Below, in pieces: positions 1-8,233 of a stretch of 39,885 nt of DNA; positions within the stretch are counted from its first letter, which is position 1, and every line of letters starts with the position of its first letter. The position numbers and the translations under genes were made by a program. Source of the DNA: CAADGY01 sp035714225 (lineage in GTDB: Bacteria; Acidobacteriota; Terriglobia; Bryobacterales; Bryobacteraceae); contig DASTMK010000151.1 of NCBI GenBank assembly GCA_035714225.1, positions 1 through 39,885 on the forward strand, read 5' to 3'. The notes under the pieces were generated by a model. The model saw only the letters and a list, made by a program, of their open reading frames with translations, did not search any database and was not told the origin of the DNA.

Positions 1-1298
1 TTGCCGCGCAGACTCCCGATGGAATCCCGCTCGAAATCTTCCAGCGCTACGACGTTGAGCGGTCTTGAAACATAGCCGAGCTCCGGACGCCGCAGAGCGT
101 CGCTGAGCGGCCATGCCGTCGCCACGCGCGCTCCGGAACGAAGATGCATTTCGAGAAAAGCGGCGGTCTGGCGGTGCACATCGATCAGGCGCGTCATCGC
201 CAGGTTGTTCTCGTGCGGCCCCGGCCATACGGGGGAAGTCCAGAAATTGGCGGCCACCAGGCCGAGGATCAATGCGCCCTGCCCCACGATTCTCCATCGC
301 GGGGAAACGGCGGCGCCGGCGGCCGCCATGGCAGCGTAGCAAACCGGTAGCGCGGGCAGCAGGTAGCGCTCCAACACCGCGCCTCCCAAAACCGTTACGA
401 TGAGCACCTGAACACACGCCACCGCCGCGGCCACCCGCCAGGCGCGTGTACGGAAGATATCCGTTCGCTTCCAGGCCCATGCCACGGCGATCCAGCCGAT
501 CCACCGGAACTCCGCAAAGAAGAGATAGTGGAACCGCCGGAGCAAGGCCAGCGTGAGCCGGACCGGGTGCAGCGGGTAGACGAGGTTATACCGCTCGAAG
601 TCCTGGTTCCCCAGCGCACTGCCCGTCGCCAACGCCAGCACCGACAACCAGGCCGCCAGGGCCAGCAGCGGCGCCAGGAACAGGGCGGCGGCGCTCCGGC
701 GGCCCTCTCTCAGGAGCCATGCCCCCAACACAAGCGGCACCACCACGCCCGTCTCTTTCGTCAGTACGAGTAGCGTACAGGCAAGCGCCGCCAGCCGAAA
801 CCGGTCGTGCAGAAAAAACAGCAGCGCCAGCCCGGTGAAGAGCATGGCCGGCATGTCGAGCTGCGCCATCATCGACTGGGTATAGAACAAAGGCGAGGCC
901 AGCAGGAACCATACGGCGGCGAAAGCCGGAGCCCCGTCGAGGCCCCTCGATAGCCGGATGGCCAGCAGGAAAGACACCAGCACGGCCGCGGCGGCGAGGG
1001 CCAGCATCGTGACGCGGGTAACGGTAATGGAGTACCCCGCCAGAGTCCAGACGACCGCCAACACGGCCATCAACCCCGGCGGATGCACGTTCGGCATCGT
1101 GCTGAAGGGAATCAGCGCCCCATCCCGGTACAGGTCGAGCGAGGCAGGGATGAACTGGCCGGCTTCGTCCCAGAAAAACGGCATGCTCAGGAAGGGAGCA
1201 TGCACAAACAGCAAAATCAAAAAGAAGGTCGTGAAAAAGAACAGGTATGTTTCAAAGCGGGGCCGCCCGCGGGGCGCTTGCTCGGTGCCGGGCGCCAT
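1..1298 (-). CDS. GT39/PMT-type membrane glycosyltransferase, C-terminus cut by window edge
   Basis: Reading the minus strand from the ATG at 1298 gives about 432 codons without a stop to the window edge, so the gene is partial. After a short polar start comes a hydrophobic segment, then the periplasmic loop motif FFWDEAGQF with the acidic pair (DE) typical of GT-C enzymes of the PMT/ArnT (GT39) type, which transfer sugars from polyprenyl-phosphate donors. Further on are HPPG, many hydrophobic helices, LTKETG and LERYLLPALP, all familiar in this superfamily. The start lies 9 nt after the stop of the DUF3467 gene, so the two are probably co-transcribed. No good Shine-Dalgarno sequence precedes the ATG. 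The sugar donor and acceptor cannot be told from sequence. Confidence 0.8.
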   Translation of the reverse strand, partial: MAPGTEQAPRGRPRFETYLFFFTTFFLILLFVHAPFLSMPFFWDEAGQFIPASLDLYRDGALIPFSTMPNVHPPGLMAVLAVVWTLAGYSITVTRVTMLALAAAAVLVSFLLAIRLSRGLDGAPAFAAVWFLLASPLFYTQSMMAQLDMPAMLFTGLALLFFLHDRFRLAALACTLLVLTKETGVVVPLVLGAWLLREGRRSAAALFLAPLLALAAWLSVLALATGSALGNQDFERYNLVYPLHPVRLTLALLRRFHYLFFAEFRWIGWIAVAWAWKRTDIFRTRAWRVAAAVACVQVLIVTVLGGAVLERYLLPALPVCYAAMAAAGAAVSPRWRIVGQGALILGLVAANFWTSPVWPGPHENNLAMTRLIDVHRQTAAFLEMHLRSGARVATAWPLSDALRRPELGYVSRPLNVVALEDFERDSIGSLRG

Positions 1299-1307
1299 CG
1301 CCAATTT

Positions 1308-1607
1308 CTATTGAATCGTGGAATCCGGGCTCTGCGGCTCCAGCTTGATTTCGCCGAAGGTCGATTCATATTGCGACACATTCTGCTGAAGCACGTTCAT
1401 CAGAGCCTTCGCCTGTTGCGGGCTCAGATAAATACCCTGGAAGTTTTCGATGGAAACCTGGTCCGGGGCGGTTTGTTCGACGATGCCGAACATGAGAAAG
1501 AAATCCCACAGGTTCACACGCACCTGCACGCTGTTGGAATAACTTTCACGATAATCCGTCCTCTTCGCCAGTTGGATATTGGGCTGGGGCTGTTGCGTAA
1601 GATTCAT
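1308..1607 (-). CDS. DUF3467 family protein
   Basis: A 99-residue soluble protein. The pattern of a DF(F/L)LMFG segment in the middle (WDFFLMFGIVEQ), then IYLSPQQAKALMNVL and a terminal YESTFGEIKL, matches the DUF3467 family, whose biochemical role is unknown. I chose the ATG at 1607, since the 27 residues that the reading frame could add upstream are Cys/Pro/Arg-rich and unlike the family. A GGGAG lies about 13 nt upstream. It sits 198 nt downstream of rplQ, beyond a zone of stem-loops, and 9 nt before the glycosyltransferase gene. Whether it is read from its own promoter or by readthrough from the ribosomal block is not visible. Confidence 0.72.
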   Translation of the reverse strand: MNLTQQPQPNIQLAKRTDYRESYSNSVQVRVNLWDFFLMFGIVEQTAPDQVSIENFQGIYLSPQQAKALMNVLQQNVSQYESTFGEIKLEPQSPDSTIQ

Positions 1608-1704
1608 ATAAAAAATTCGTCTCCCGTTCCGCAAGCAGCAGCCACCCGGCGGCGCTGGAACGCATAAACAGCATACACAACCCGGCACACGGCGTCACTG
1701 GAAA

Positions 1705-1801
1705 GAAGCTTGTTTGGAGAGCTTCACGGCAGGGTGTAGTACCAGTGGGGGTACAGGGGAGGGAGGAACGGGCGACTCCACCAAAAGGATGCCGCCCGTT
1801 C
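1705..1801 (-). terminator. Three tandem stem-loops after rplQ, probable end of the ribosomal transcript
   Basis: Directly after the rplQ stop lies a perfect 9-bp inverted repeat, GAACGGGCG/CGCCCGTTC (1766-1774 and 1793-1801, 18-nt loop). It is followed in the direction of transcription by GTACC/GGTAC (1739-1743 and 1750-1754) and GAAGCT/AGCTTC (1705-1710 and 1720-1725). The last stem is followed on the minus strand by TTTCC only, so none is a textbook U-tract terminator. Position at the end of a very long operon makes a terminator or 3' stabilising structure likely. Confidence 0.5.
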
Positions 1802-1805
1802 GAAA

Positions 1806-2261
1806 CTAGGACTTCTCTTCGCCGTCTTCCTCTTCGCGGCCTTCCTTCACGGCACGCAACCGCTCTTCACGGCGTTTGGCGCGCTCCGCGGCGCGTTTCA
1901 CCAGTTCGGAACCGACCAGTTCGAGCATCGCCTGTTCGGCGCCATCGCCCTTCCGCCAGCCGAGGCGAACGATGCGGGTGTAACCGCCGTTCCGCTGGCC
2001 AAATCGGGTTCCCAGCTTTTCAAACAGCTTCTTGACGGAAGCCGGGGTCTGGAGAAAGGAGGCGGCCTGCCGGCGCGAATGCAGGCTGTCTCTCTTGGCA
2101 AGCGTGATCATCTTTTCCACCAGCGGCTTCGCGGCTTTTGCCTTCGGCACGGTGGTGATGATGCGCTCCTGCTCAATGACGCTGGTGACCAGCCCTCTCA
2201 ACAGCGACCTGCGAGCCCCGACGTCCCGCTTCAGTTTGTATCCGGCGCGCTTATGTCTCAT
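1806..2261 (-). CDS. rplQ: 50S ribosomal protein L17
   Basis: The opening MRHKRAGYKLKRDVGARRSLLRGL and the GGYTRIVRLGWRKGDGAEQAMLELV segment are characteristic of bacterial L17, which binds 23S rRNA near the exit of the large subunit. At 151 residues it is longer than the roughly 120-residue core: the last 30 or so residues are a charged tail with a run of Glu/Asp and Arg (RREERLR, EGREEEDGEE). It starts 7 nt after the rpoA stop and is the last gene of the alpha segment, as in most bacteria. Confidence 0.97.
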   Translation of the reverse strand: MRHKRAGYKLKRDVGARRSLLRGLVTSVIEQERIITTVPKAKAAKPLVEKMITLAKRDSLHSRRQAASFLQTPASVKKLFEKLGTRFGQRNGGYTRIVRLGWRKGDGAEQAMLELVGSELVKRAAERAKRREERLRAVKEGREEEDGEEKS

Positions 2262-2268
2262 ATGCTAC

Positions 2269-3348
2269 CTATTCGTTGATGTGTTCGACGTCCTCGTCCG
2301 GCCCGTCCTCGTCCCCTGGAGCGCCGGTATCTCCAAAATCGGCCCCGGGGGAAAGCGGCGCGGGTTGCCCGCTCGGGCTCACCAGCCGTCCCTGTGCGTC
2401 GAACTTCATCCCGAAGGAGAGCCCCAGGCCGCCGAGAATTTCCTTAATTTCGTTCAGCGACTTGCGGCCGAAATTCTTGGTCCGGAGCATCTCCGCCTCG
2501 CTCTTCTGCACAAGGTCTCCGATGCTCTGAATATTGGCGTTCTTCAGGCAGTTGTACGAACGGACGCTGAGTTCGAGCTCTTCCACCGAGCGGTTGAGGA
2601 TCTCGTTCATCTGGTTCATGGCCCGCTCGGCCGGCTCTTCAGCGACCTCCGGCAGCTCTTCGAAATTAATGAAGATCGCCATGTGGTCTTTCAACAGCTT
2701 CGCGGCCTGGCCGATGGAATCCTGCGGCGATATCGCACCATTGGTCCAAACCTCGAGCGTCAGCTTGTCGTAGTCGGTCATCTGCCCGAGGCGCGCGGCC
2801 TCGACGCTGAAGTTCACCTTCCGCACGGGCGAATGGACCGAATCGATGGGAATGTAGCCGAGCGGAAGATCTTCATCGAAGTTCCGGTCGGCGCTGACAT
2901 ACCCGCGGCCGATCTTGAGACGCATTTCGATATTGAGCCGGCCGCCTTCGCCGATGGTCGCGATGTGCATGTTGCGGTCGAGCACCTCGACATCGGCATC
3001 GGTTTCGATCTGGCCGCTCATGACTTCACCAGGCTGATCGACACGCAGCCGTACCGTTTTCACCACGTCCGTCATCATCTTGAAAGGCACCTGTTTCAGG
3101 TTCAGGATAATGTCGGTCGCATCTTCGACAACTCCGGGAATCGGACTGAACTCGTGAGCCACGCCATCGATCCGCACGGCGGTGATGGCAGCGCCCTCTA
3201 TAGAACTCAACAGCACACGGCGTAACCCCGTACCGATCGTGGTTCCGAACCCACGCTCGAAGGGCTGAGCCCAGAACATGCCGTAACGCTCGGTAAGGGT
3301 CTCCGTATTGGCGACCAGGCGTTTTGGCTTTTGGAAGCCCTTGAACAT
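2269..3348 (-). CDS. rpoA: DNA-directed RNA polymerase subunit alpha
   Basis: 359 residues with the two usual domains. The N-terminal assembly domain shows FERGFGTTIGTGLRRVLLSSIEG, the conserved start of helix 1, and the dimer interface. The C-terminal domain (about residues 255-320) shows the LSVRSYNCLKNANI segment with the DNA/UP-element-binding Arg and the second helix-hairpin-helix (RTKNFGRKSLNEIKEIL). A Pro/Gly/acidic tail of about 35 residues follows. I chose the ATG at 3348 (MFKGFQKPKR), with GGAG 8 nt upstream; the frame stays open 44 codons further but that part is unlike RpoA. It lies between rpsD and rplQ as in the alpha operon. Confidence 0.97.
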   Translation of the reverse strand: MFKGFQKPKRLVANTETLTERYGMFWAQPFERGFGTTIGTGLRRVLLSSIEGAAITAVRIDGVAHEFSPIPGVVEDATDIILNLKQVPFKMMTDVVKTVRLRVDQPGEVMSGQIETDADVEVLDRNMHIATIGEGGRLNIEMRLKIGRGYVSADRNFDEDLPLGYIPIDSVHSPVRKVNFSVEAARLGQMTDYDKLTLEVWTNGAISPQDSIGQAAKLLKDHMAIFINFEELPEVAEEPAERAMNQMNEILNRSVEELELSVRSYNCLKNANIQSIGDLVQKSEAEMLRTKNFGRKSLNEIKEILGGLGLSFGMKFDAQGRLVSPSGQPAPLSPGADFGDTGAPGDEDGPDEDVEHINE

Positions 3349-3362
3349 AAAGCCTTCTCCTT

Positions 3363-3995
3363 TTACTTCGAATACAGCTCGACGATGAGCTGTTCGTTCA
3401 ACTGAATCTGCACGAGTTCGTCGCGCTTCGGGATACTCAGGACACGGGCGCGCAGGGCCTCCCGGTCCACTTCCAGCCAATTCGGCGTCGGAGCGTGCGC
3501 CGTGGCGTCGCGTGCGCCGAGAATCGCGGGATTGTTCCGGCTCTTCTCCCGCACCTCGACCACGTCGTTTGGCTTCACCTGGAAGGAGGGGATATTGACC
3601 TTGCGGCCGTTCACCTGGATGTGGCCGTGCCGCACGATCTGGCGCGATTGGGCGCGGCTTGTGCCAAAGCCCATCCGGTAGATGACATTATCCAGCCGGC
3701 GCTCCAGCATATCGAGCATCGTCTCGCCGGTGATGCCCTTTTTCTTGGCGGCTTTCTCAAAGAGATTGCGGAACTGCCCTTCGAGCAGCCCATAGTAGCG
3801 GCGGGTCTTTTGCTTCTCGCGCAATTGCAGGCCGTAGCCTACGATTTTCGGTCTGCGGCTCTTCCCATGCTGCCCCGGGAAAAAGTTGCGTTTCTCGATC
3901 GCACACTTCTCCGTATGGCAACGCTCACCCTTTAAAAACAACTTCATCCCTTCGCGCCGGCACAACCGGCACACGGGACCGTTATATCTTGCCAA
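3363..3995 (-). CDS. rpsD: 30S ribosomal protein S4, zinc-binding form
   Basis: 210 residues. The N-terminus carries four cysteines (C9, C12, C26, C31) in the C-x2-C...C-x4-C pattern of the zinc-binding (C+) S4 form. The S4 RNA-binding fold follows (RRLDNVIYRMGFGTSRAQSRQ... HGHIQVNGRKVNIPS). S4 starts assembly of the 30S body by binding 16S rRNA, and in many bacteria it represses its own operon. It starts 84 nt after rpsK, and that gap holds two small stem-loops that could be a binding or processing site. Confidence 0.97.
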   Translation of the reverse strand: MARYNGPVCRLCRREGMKLFLKGERCHTEKCAIEKRNFFPGQHGKSRRPKIVGYGLQLREKQKTRRYYGLLEGQFRNLFEKAAKKKGITGETMLDMLERRLDNVIYRMGFGTSRAQSRQIVRHGHIQVNGRKVNIPSFQVKPNDVVEVREKSRNNPAILGARDATAHAPTPNWLEVDREALRARVLSIPKRDELVQIQLNEQLIVELYSK

Positions 3996-4010
3996 TGTCT
4001 GACTCTCCTT

Positions 4011-4050
4011 ACCTGTTTTCCAGGTGCAGTTTACAACTCCCGGATGGGAG
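4011..4050 (-). other. Two small stem-loops between rpsK and rpsD
   Basis: The 84-nt gap contains ACCTG-TTTTC-CAGGT (4011-4025) and CTCCC-GGAT-GGGAG (4037-4050), both perfect 5-bp stems. No U-tract follows. The place, just before rpsD, is where S4 autoregulation could act, but the sequence does not prove that. Confidence 0.35.
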
Positions 4051-4079
4051 CCTTCGATCCTGCTTCCCTAACGCAATGC

Positions 4080-4487
4080 TTACACCCTTCGTTTCTTCGG
4101 CGGGCGGCATCCATTGTGCGGTATCGGCGTGGTGTCTTTGATCTGCCGCACTTCGATGCCGACCGTGGCCAGCGCGCGCACCGCGGATTCGCGGCCGGCG
4201 CCCGGACCGCTGACGCGCACTTCCGCCACACGGAGCCCATATTCTTTCACTTTATTCGCCGCCGTCAGCGACGCCTGTTGCGCCGCAAACGGGGTGCCCT
4301 TGCGGGATCCCCGGAAGCCCAGCGAACCGGAACTCGACCACGCGAGCACGTTGCCCAGCGGGTCCGTAAACGTAATGATGGTGTTGTTGAAGGTGGCCTG
4401 GATGTGAACCACACCCATGGGTACAACCTTCTTTTCCTTCTTTTTGAACGACTTCTTTTTTCCTGCTTTCGCCGGTGCTTTTGCCAT
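4080..4487 (-). CDS. rpsK: 30S ribosomal protein S11
   Basis: 135 residues. A Lys-rich N-terminal tail (about 20 residues, KAGKKKSFKKKEKK) precedes the conserved core with GVVHIQATFNNTIIT, WSSSGSLGFRGSRKGTPFAAQ and the C-terminal DTTPIPHNGCRPPKKRRV. S11 lies in the 30S platform near the mRNA exit. The NNT and HNGCRPPK motifs are near-invariant in the family. The gene begins 15 nt after rpsM in the order rpsM-rpsK-rpsD-rpoA-rplQ. Confidence 0.97.
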   Translation of the reverse strand: MAKAPAKAGKKKSFKKKEKKVVPMGVVHIQATFNNTIITFTDPLGNVLAWSSSGSLGFRGSRKGTPFAAQQASLTAANKVKEYGLRVAEVRVSGPGAGRESAVRALATVGIEVRQIKDTTPIPHNGCRPPKKRRV

Positions 4488-4502
4488 TCGCTCTCCGCTC
4501 GC

Positions 4503-4889
4503 TTAGGTTTTCGCCGAAGCTTTCTTCTTGTTGGCGACCGTGCCGCGCCGTGGACCCTTGCGGGTACGGGCGTTCGTGTGTGTGCGCTGCCCTCTGACCG
4601 GTAGCCCCCGGCGATGTCTCAATCCCCGGTATGCGCCCATTTCGATGAGCCGCTTCACGTTCATCGAGAGTTCTTTGCGCAGATCGCCCTCGACCGCACC
4701 CTCCGTCTCGAGGATCTGGCGGATGCGATTCACCTCGTCTTCACTGAGGTCGACGACTTTCTTGTTGGCGTCCACGCCCGCGCGGTGAAGGACCGATTTC
4801 GACCGCGTGCGCCCAACGCCATAGATGTAAGTGAGGCCGATCTCCGCCCGCTTTCTGTTGGGGAGATCGACGCCTGCAATACGTGCCAT
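4503..4889 (-). CDS. rpsM: 30S ribosomal protein S13
   Basis: 128 residues starting MARIAGVDLPNRKR, with the helix-two-turn-helix core (YIYGVGRTRSKSVL), the coiled segment, and the basic C-terminal GLPVRGQRTHTNARTRKGP that reaches toward the P-site tRNA. A further Lys-rich tail ends the protein. S13 forms the intersubunit bridge at the head of the 30S subunit. The gene is 11 nt after rpmJ. Confidence 0.97.
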   Translation of the reverse strand: MARIAGVDLPNRKRAEIGLTYIYGVGRTRSKSVLHRAGVDANKKVVDLSEDEVNRIRQILETEGAVEGDLRKELSMNVKRLIEMGAYRGLRHRRGLPVRGQRTHTNARTRKGPRRGTVANKKKASAKT

Positions 4890-4900
4890 AGTCCCTCTTC

Positions 4901-5014
4901 CTATCCCTGACGTTGCTTATGTTTCGGGTTCACACAGATCACCCGGACCACGCCTTCGCGACGGATCAGCTTGCACTTGTCGCACATTTTCTTGACTGAA
5001 GCTCGTACTTTCAT
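4901..5014 (-). CDS. rpmJ: 50S ribosomal protein L36, zinc-binding form
   Basis: A 37-residue gene read directly from the minus strand: it begins MKVRASVKKMCDKCKLIRR and ends NPKHKQRQG. Cysteines 11, 14 and 27 and His 32 give the C-x2-C-x12-C-x4-H zinc site of the C+ form of L36. Its position between infA and rpsM is the classic one. Because both S4, S14 and L36 keep their cysteines, this genome segment carries the zinc-requiring set of ribosomal proteins. Confidence 0.95.
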   Translation of the reverse strand: MKVRASVKKMCDKCKLIRREGVVRVICVNPKHKQRQG

Positions 5015-5039
5015 TTTCGCTTTCCCGGCCTTGCCCGAC

Positions 5040-5054
5040 CCGGCGTCTCGCCGG
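5040..5054 (-). other. Stem-loop between infA and rpmJ
   Basis: CCGGCG-TCT-CGCCGG is a perfect 6-bp GC stem with a 3-nt loop, 11 nt after the infA stop and 25 nt before rpmJ. There is no U-tract. It may set relative expression or mRNA processing inside the operon. Confidence 0.4.
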
Positions 5055-5065
5055 ATGGCCGCCTT

Positions 5066-5299
5066 TTAACGCTTCTTCAGAAGCTCAATAATCCTGCCCC
5101 GGGTTTCATCTTCGAGACTGGGTTCCACCTGAACCCTGTCCCCTACCCGGAGACGCACAAAATTGCGGACCTGTGCGCTCGCCAAGTGCGCCAGCATCTG
5201 CCGCCGGTCGCTCAACTCAACCCGGTAAGTCGCGCTCGGAAGCAACTCGATCACTACTGCCTCCCGCGACCGGTTCTCCCGCTCGGCGCCCTCGTCCAT
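5066..5299 (-). CDS. infA: Translation initiation factor IF-1
   Basis: 77 residues with the S1-like OB fold: VVIELLPSATYRVEL, MLAHLASAQVRNFVRLRVGDRVQVEPS and a final RGRIIELLKKR. IF-1 sits in the 30S A site during initiation. Compared with typical IF-1 (MAKE...IEVEG.V.E.LPNA.FRVEL) the N-terminus is different and acidic (MDEGAERENRSREA), and the ribosome-binding site before the ATG at 5299 is weak (GGGA immediately upstream), so the start is less sure than the identity. It follows map by 9 nt. Confidence 0.93.
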   Translation of the reverse strand: MDEGAERENRSREAVVIELLPSATYRVELSDRRQMLAHLASAQVRNFVRLRVGDRVQVEPSLEDETRGRIIELLKKR

Positions 5300-5308
5300 T
5301 CCCGGCGT

Positions 5309-6079
5309 TCAGGGCCTCGTCAGTACCCACGGCCCATTCGAGGTCACCGCCACGCAGTGCTCAAAATGCGCCGAGTAAGACCCATCCTTTGTGACAGCGG
5401 TCCACTTGTCCGACGCCAGCCGCGATTCCGCTCCCCCCGCATTCACCATCGGCTCGATGGCCAGGACCATCCCTTCCTTCAAGCGGGGATTCTCGTTCCG
5501 GCGATCAACATAATTCGGAACCTGCGGCTCTTCGTGGAGCCGGGTACCGATTCCATGGCCCACATACTCCCGGACAATACTGAATCCGTGGGAAGTCACG
5601 TGCTTCTCCACGGTCCCGCAAATATCGAACAGGCGGTTGCCGACCCGCATTTTGCCGATCGCCAGTTCCAACGACTCGCGGGTCACCGTCAGCAATTTTT
5701 TCGTCTCGTCCGGGATATCGCCCACCGGAACCGTGATCGCCGAATCGCCGAAATACCCGTCCAACTGTACTCCGGTATCGATTGAAACCACGTCGCCTTT
5801 CTTCAACACCCGCTTCGTAGAAGGCATCCCGTGGACGATCTCGTCATTCACCGACGTGCACAACACGTAGGGATACTTGGAACCTGCCGCCGGAACGTAG
5901 TAGCCTTTGAAAGCCGGCCGGGCTCCCGCCTCCGACATCATCTTTTCCGCGATCGCTTCCAAATCCCGGGTGGTCACACCTTCAGCGACCACCCCGGAGA
6001 GCTTCTGCAAAATCTCCCAAACCAGCAGCCCCGCGCGCCGCATCTTTTCCAGTTCGGCCGGGCTCTTACGAATAATCAT
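5309..6079 (-). CDS. map: Methionine aminopeptidase, type I
   Basis: 256 residues of the pita-bread fold. The five metal ligands can be placed: D101 (VSIDTG), D112 (GYFGDSA), H175 (YVGHGIG), E209 (AIEPMV) and E240 (HFEHCVAV), with substrate-binding H83 in EIVHGMP. The enzyme removes the initiator Met from nascent proteins. There is no N-terminal zinc-finger extension, so it is type Ia. The start at 6079 overlaps the adk stop by 4 nt (ATGA), suggesting translational coupling. The adk-map-infA order is the usual end of the spc operon. Confidence 0.96.
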   Translation of the reverse strand: MIIRKSPAELEKMRRAGLLVWEILQKLSGVVAEGVTTRDLEAIAEKMMSEAGARPAFKGYYVPAAGSKYPYVLCTSVNDEIVHGMPSTKRVLKKGDVVSIDTGVQLDGYFGDSAITVPVGDIPDETKKLLTVTRESLELAIGKMRVGNRLFDICGTVEKHVTSHGFSIVREYVGHGIGTRLHEEPQVPNYVDRRNENPRLKEGMVLAIEPMVNAGGAESRLASDKWTAVTKDGSYSAHFEHCVAVTSNGPWVLTRP

Positions 6080-6750
6080 TCTCCCCTGATATGGTGGCAG
6101 GCCCGCTCCGCGATATCGGTAGGCGAACCGTCGTTGCCATCCACGGTATAAAACTTCGAAGCCAATTGGCGGAAGTATTCGACCAGCGGCAGGGTCTGCG
6201 CCTCGTACGCCTCAATCCGCTGCCGGATCACCGTCTCGCAATCGTCTCCCCGGAGAATCAATCCGGCACCGTCCCCATCGCACACGCCATCGCTCTTCGG
6301 AGGCTTGGAGATGACGTTGTAAACGGCCCCGCATTGAGGACAAGACCGGCGAGCCGTCAGACGGGAAACAATTCTATTGTAATCCACTTTCAAATGGATC
6401 ACCAAGGGCTCCAGGCCCTGCTCTTCCAGCATCCCGGCGAGCGCTTTCCCTTGTTCGAGCGTCCGGGGGTATCCGTCCAGGATGAAGCCATCCAGGCAGT
6501 CGTCTCGCGAAATCCGGTCCTGAACCAGGCGGTTCACCATTCCGTCGGGAACCAGCCCGCCGTTTTCCATCAGGCTTTGCACCTGCCTGCCCAATTCCGT
6601 ACCGGCCTGCACGTTTTCCCGGAGAATGTCGCCTGTCGAAATATGAGGGATATCAAAGCAACCCGTCAGATGTTTGCCTACAGTTCCTTTCCCGCAACCC
6701 GGGGGGCCGAACAACAACACCGCCACGGTGCGGATACCGATCTTCGGCAT
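6076..6750 (-). CDS. adk: Adenylate kinase
   Basis: 224 residues. The P-loop GPPGCGKGT is at residues 15-23, then HISTGDILRE (AMP-binding), DGFILDGYPRTLEQG, and the LID domain with C-P-Q-C and a later V-C-D-G-D, i.e. the C-x2-C...C-x2-D set of a structural-zinc LID. It interconverts ATP + AMP and 2 ADP. The start used adds nine residues before VLLFGPPG, slightly more than usual; I keep the ATG at 6750. It lies 66 nt after secY and overlaps map by 4 nt. Confidence 0.95.
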   Translation of the reverse strand: MPKIGIRTVAVLLFGPPGCGKGTVGKHLTGCFDIPHISTGDILRENVQAGTELGRQVQSLMENGGLVPDGMVNRLVQDRISRDDCLDGFILDGYPRTLEQGKALAGMLEEQGLEPLVIHLKVDYNRIVSRLTARRSCPQCGAVYNVISKPPKSDGVCDGDGAGLILRGDDCETVIRQRIEAYEAQTLPLVEYFRQLASKFYTVDGNDGSPTDIAERACHHIRGE

Positions 6751-6816
6751 ATCAACTCACCTTCCCTATCCTCGTAAGCCGCGGACCGTCCCGGAACAGT
6801 CAGAACAGCCTCACGG

Positions 6817-8214
6817 TCAGAAAGTGCTCCTCCGCCCGCGTATCCGGCCCGCGCGCGGAGTGAACCCTTCGTAGTGCCGCATAATCAGTTGCGCCTCCAC
6901 CTGGTTGACGGTGTCCATGGCAACGCCCACCACAATCAGCAAAGAGGTACCACCGAAATAGAAATTCACCCCCAAGCCGTCCAGCAACCACCGTGGGAAA
7001 TAGGCATCGATGAAATTGCCGGCCAGAGGGAGGTGTTGCAGCTTGATCCCGGAGATCATGATCTGAGGTATCAGAGAAAGAAGTGCCAGGTACAATCCTC
7101 CGACCATGGTGATCTTTGTCAGGATCTTATTCATATATTCGGCGGTGTTCTTCCCGGGCCGGATCCCCGGCACGAACCCGCCGTACTTCCGCATGTTATC
7201 GGCTGCTTCGTTCGGATTAAAAATAATAGAAACGTAAAAGAAGCAGAAGAAAACGATGCCCAGCACGAACAAAAGAGCATGAAGCGGCTCGGCATAACCG
7301 AGCGATTCGAGCATTCCTCTCAGCCACCGGTTGTCACGGAATGCCGGCACCTGTAAGAGGGTCTGCGGAAACGCGAGCAACGAGGAAGCGAAAATCACGG
7401 GAATGACGCCGCCGGCGTTCACTTTGAGCGGCAGGTGCGTGGATTGTCCGCCCATCATGCGGCGGCCCACCACGCGCTTGGCATACTGCACCGGAATGCG
7501 CCGCTCGCCGCGCTCCACCAGCACGATAAACGCAACCACCGCCACCATGACCAGCAGAATGATGATCAGGTGCAGCGCGCTCCAGTTGCGGGTGACAAAA
7601 ACGTTGTTATAAATCTCCGTGATGGCGTGCGGTAAGCCGACCACGATACCGGCAAAAATGATGAGGGACATCCCGTTGCCGATACCGCGCTCGGTAATCT
7701 GCTCGCCGAGCCACATGATGAAAGCGGTGCCCGTCGTCAGGCTGAGCATCGTCATCAGCACAAAGCCGATTCCGGGGTTCAATACGAAATTCCCCTCCAT
7801 CGACTGCAGTCCCGTAGCGATTCCCAACGACTGCAACAAAGCCAGAATAATCGTAAGATAGCGGGTCCACTGCGTAATCTTGCGCCGCCCGAGCTCGCCC
7901 TCTTTCTGGAGTTTTTCGAGCGTGGGCACCACCACGGTCATCAACTGCAGAATGATGGATGCCGTAATGTACGGCATGATGCCCAGGGCGAAAATCGCCA
8001 TTTGCGAAAACATGCCGCCCGAAAAGAGGTCGATGAATCCGAGCAGCGTTCCTTTGTTCTGCTGAAAAGCTTCCTGCAGGCGTGCCGCATCGATGCCGGG
8101 AGTGGGGATATGCCCGCCCAGCCGGTAAATCGCCAGCATGGCCAGAGTGAACAAGACCCGGTTGCGAAGATCGGGAACCCGAAATACGTTCGCAAACGCC
8201 TCGAAAAACTTCAT
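6817..8214 (-). CDS. secY: Preprotein translocase subunit SecY
   Basis: 465 residues with about ten transmembrane helices. Recognisable are the start FANVFRVPDLRNRVLFTLAMLAIYRLG, the plug-region IDLFSGGMFSQMAIFALGIMPYITASIILQL, GIGNGMSLIIFAGI, and FKPE-type loop region replaced by the segment FNPNEAADNMRKYGGFVPGIRPGKNTAEYM. SecY forms the protein-conducting channel with SecE and SecG in the inner membrane. It follows rplO by 19 nt, the standard place in the spc operon. Confidence 0.97.
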   Translation of the reverse strand: MKFFEAFANVFRVPDLRNRVLFTLAMLAIYRLGGHIPTPGIDAARLQEAFQQNKGTLLGFIDLFSGGMFSQMAIFALGIMPYITASIILQLMTVVVPTLEKLQKEGELGRRKITQWTRYLTIILALLQSLGIATGLQSMEGNFVLNPGIGFVLMTMLSLTTGTAFIMWLGEQITERGIGNGMSLIIFAGIVVGLPHAITEIYNNVFVTRNWSALHLIIILLVMVAVVAFIVLVERGERRIPVQYAKRVVGRRMMGGQSTHLPLKVNAGGVIPVIFASSLLAFPQTLLQVPAFRDNRWLRGMLESLGYAEPLHALLFVLGIVFFCFFYVSIIFNPNEAADNMRKYGGFVPGIRPGKNTAEYMNKILTKITMVGGLYLALLSLIPQIMISGIKLQHLPLAGNFIDAYFPRWLLDGLGVNFYFGGTSLLIVVGVAMDTVNQVEAQLIMRHYEGFTPRAGRIRGRRSTF

Positions 8215-8233
8215 GATATCGCTCGATTTCCGC

